Below, piece by piece: positions 49,395-49,768 of a DNA stretch of 49,768 nt. The position numbers and the translations under genes were made by a program. How positions within the stretch are numbered: position 1 is the first letter of the stretch; every line of letters starts with the position of its first letter. The DNA lies in the NCBI RefSeq assembly GCF_020400725.1, contig NZ_JAINVG010000056.1:1-49768 (forward strand), read 5' to 3'. Under the pieces are notes generated by a model. That model saw only the letters and a program-made list of their open reading frames with translations, did no database searches and was not told the DNA's origin. The DNA comes from Streptomyces sp. NK15101 (lineage in GTDB: Bacteria; Actinomycetota; Actinomycetes; Streptomycetales; Streptomycetaceae).

Positions 49395-49768
49395 TTGCTC
49401 GACCAGACAGCGCCTGCCGCTCCGGCATCCCTCGAACCCGGGAGCCCCCCGCGCCTCACGACGGTCCCCGTGAGCAGGGGGCGCGGACGTCTCCACGCCC
49501 TCGACGGTCTGCGCCTCGCCGCCGCCCTCATGGTGGTCGCCTACCACTACCTGGCCTTCGGGGAAGGCTGGCCGACGCCGGTCGAGGACCTCTTCCCCAC
49601 CGCCTTCCCCCTCGCCTCCTACGGCTATCTCGGCGTGGAGTTCTTCTTCCTCATCAGCGGCTTCGTCATCTGCATGAGCGGCTGGGACCGGCGGGTGAAG
49701 GACTTCTTCGTCTCCCCCCCGGGGGGGGTCCCCCCGTCGGGAGGACGGCGGGTGGGGAGAGAGGGGGG
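49395..49768 (+). CDS. Acyltransferase-3 family membrane protein (5' part only)
   Basis: About 105 credible residues of an OafA/YrhL-type O-acyltransferase: RLHALDGLRLAAALMVVAYHYL with the conserved Arg and HY of helix 1, then YGYLGVEFFFLISGFVICMSGWDR. A TTG start at 49395 has AGGTGGG 7 nt upstream; GTG 49470 is an alternative. After FFVS (about 49712) the reading becomes homopolymer-rich and no longer fits the family, which expects RxxRIxPxYW; the final bases are probably assembly error. The rest of the gene is outside the window. Confidence 0.85.
   Translation, partial: MLDQTAPAAPASLEPGSPPRLTTVPVSRGRGRLHALDGLRLAAALMVVAYHYLAFGEGWPTPVEDLFPTAFPLASYGYLGVEFFFLISGFVICMSGWDRRVKDFFVSPPGGVPPSGGRRVGREG

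Overview
The window is about 72% G+C and has the codon bias, GTG/TTG starts, short intergenic gaps and gene content of a Streptomyces chromosome core region. From recall, the gene order matches the Streptomyces coelicolor interval running from dasABC/dasR through nrdAB, sigR-rsrA, aroA, hisN and catR to wblC and uvrD2. I see no insertion sequence, prophage or CRISPR array. The last 50-60 bases look like a degraded contig end.

1-6.4 kb: the chitobiose uptake system. dasA (binding lipoprotein), dasB and dasC (permeases, dasC cut by the window edge) run leftward, with DasR divergent and two dre-like operators between them. A DUF3311 protein plus SSF symporter pair (MctP-like) follows.
6.4-11.4 kb: a GNAT acetyltransferase, then class Ia ribonucleotide reductase nrdA-nrdB behind two NrdR-box-like sites and a cobalamin riboswitch, then peptide deformylase on the other strand.
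11.4-17.1 kb, leftward: a TPR protein, two coupled membrane HD/HD-GYP proteins, rsrA and sigR with a perfect sigma-R promoter, and an alpha/beta hydrolase.
17.1-25.6 kb: an SRAP-family protein, an M50-like membrane protease, aroA, rsgA, a small multidrug-resistance-type exporter, a TetR regulator, hisN, a CBS protein, and catalase divergent from a Fur-family regulator (catR) around a perfect operator palindrome.
25.6-33.2 kb: two initiator tRNA genes flanking a Sel1-repeat protein, the UPF0182 membrane protein, a PPA1309-family protein, a PDZ/Lon-like protease and a small membrane protein.
33.4-45 kb: moaE, an NAD-dependent epimerase, a DUF2342 metalloprotease-like protein with a coupled NUDIX hydrolase, three tandem AIM24 proteins (one fused to TerD), a DUF45 metallopeptidase, an E1/ThiF-like protein with an RRE-like N terminus, an ABC1/UbiB kinase, a methyltransferase and a small zinc protein.
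45-49.8 kb: wblC (whiB7) behind a ~640-nt leader holding a 118-codon upstream ORF and an attenuator, with a coupled small gene downstream; uvrD2 divergent from mycoredoxin, which has its own perfect sigma-R promoter; and the start of an acyltransferase-3 gene.

Redox and stress control is a common thread: SigR/RsrA, mycoredoxin, CatR/catalase, WblC, and NrdR plus B12 control of deoxynucleotide synthesis. The least understood parts are the AIM24/TerD cluster, the RRE-like/E1 protein beside a metallopeptidase and an ABC1 kinase, and the long wblC leader.
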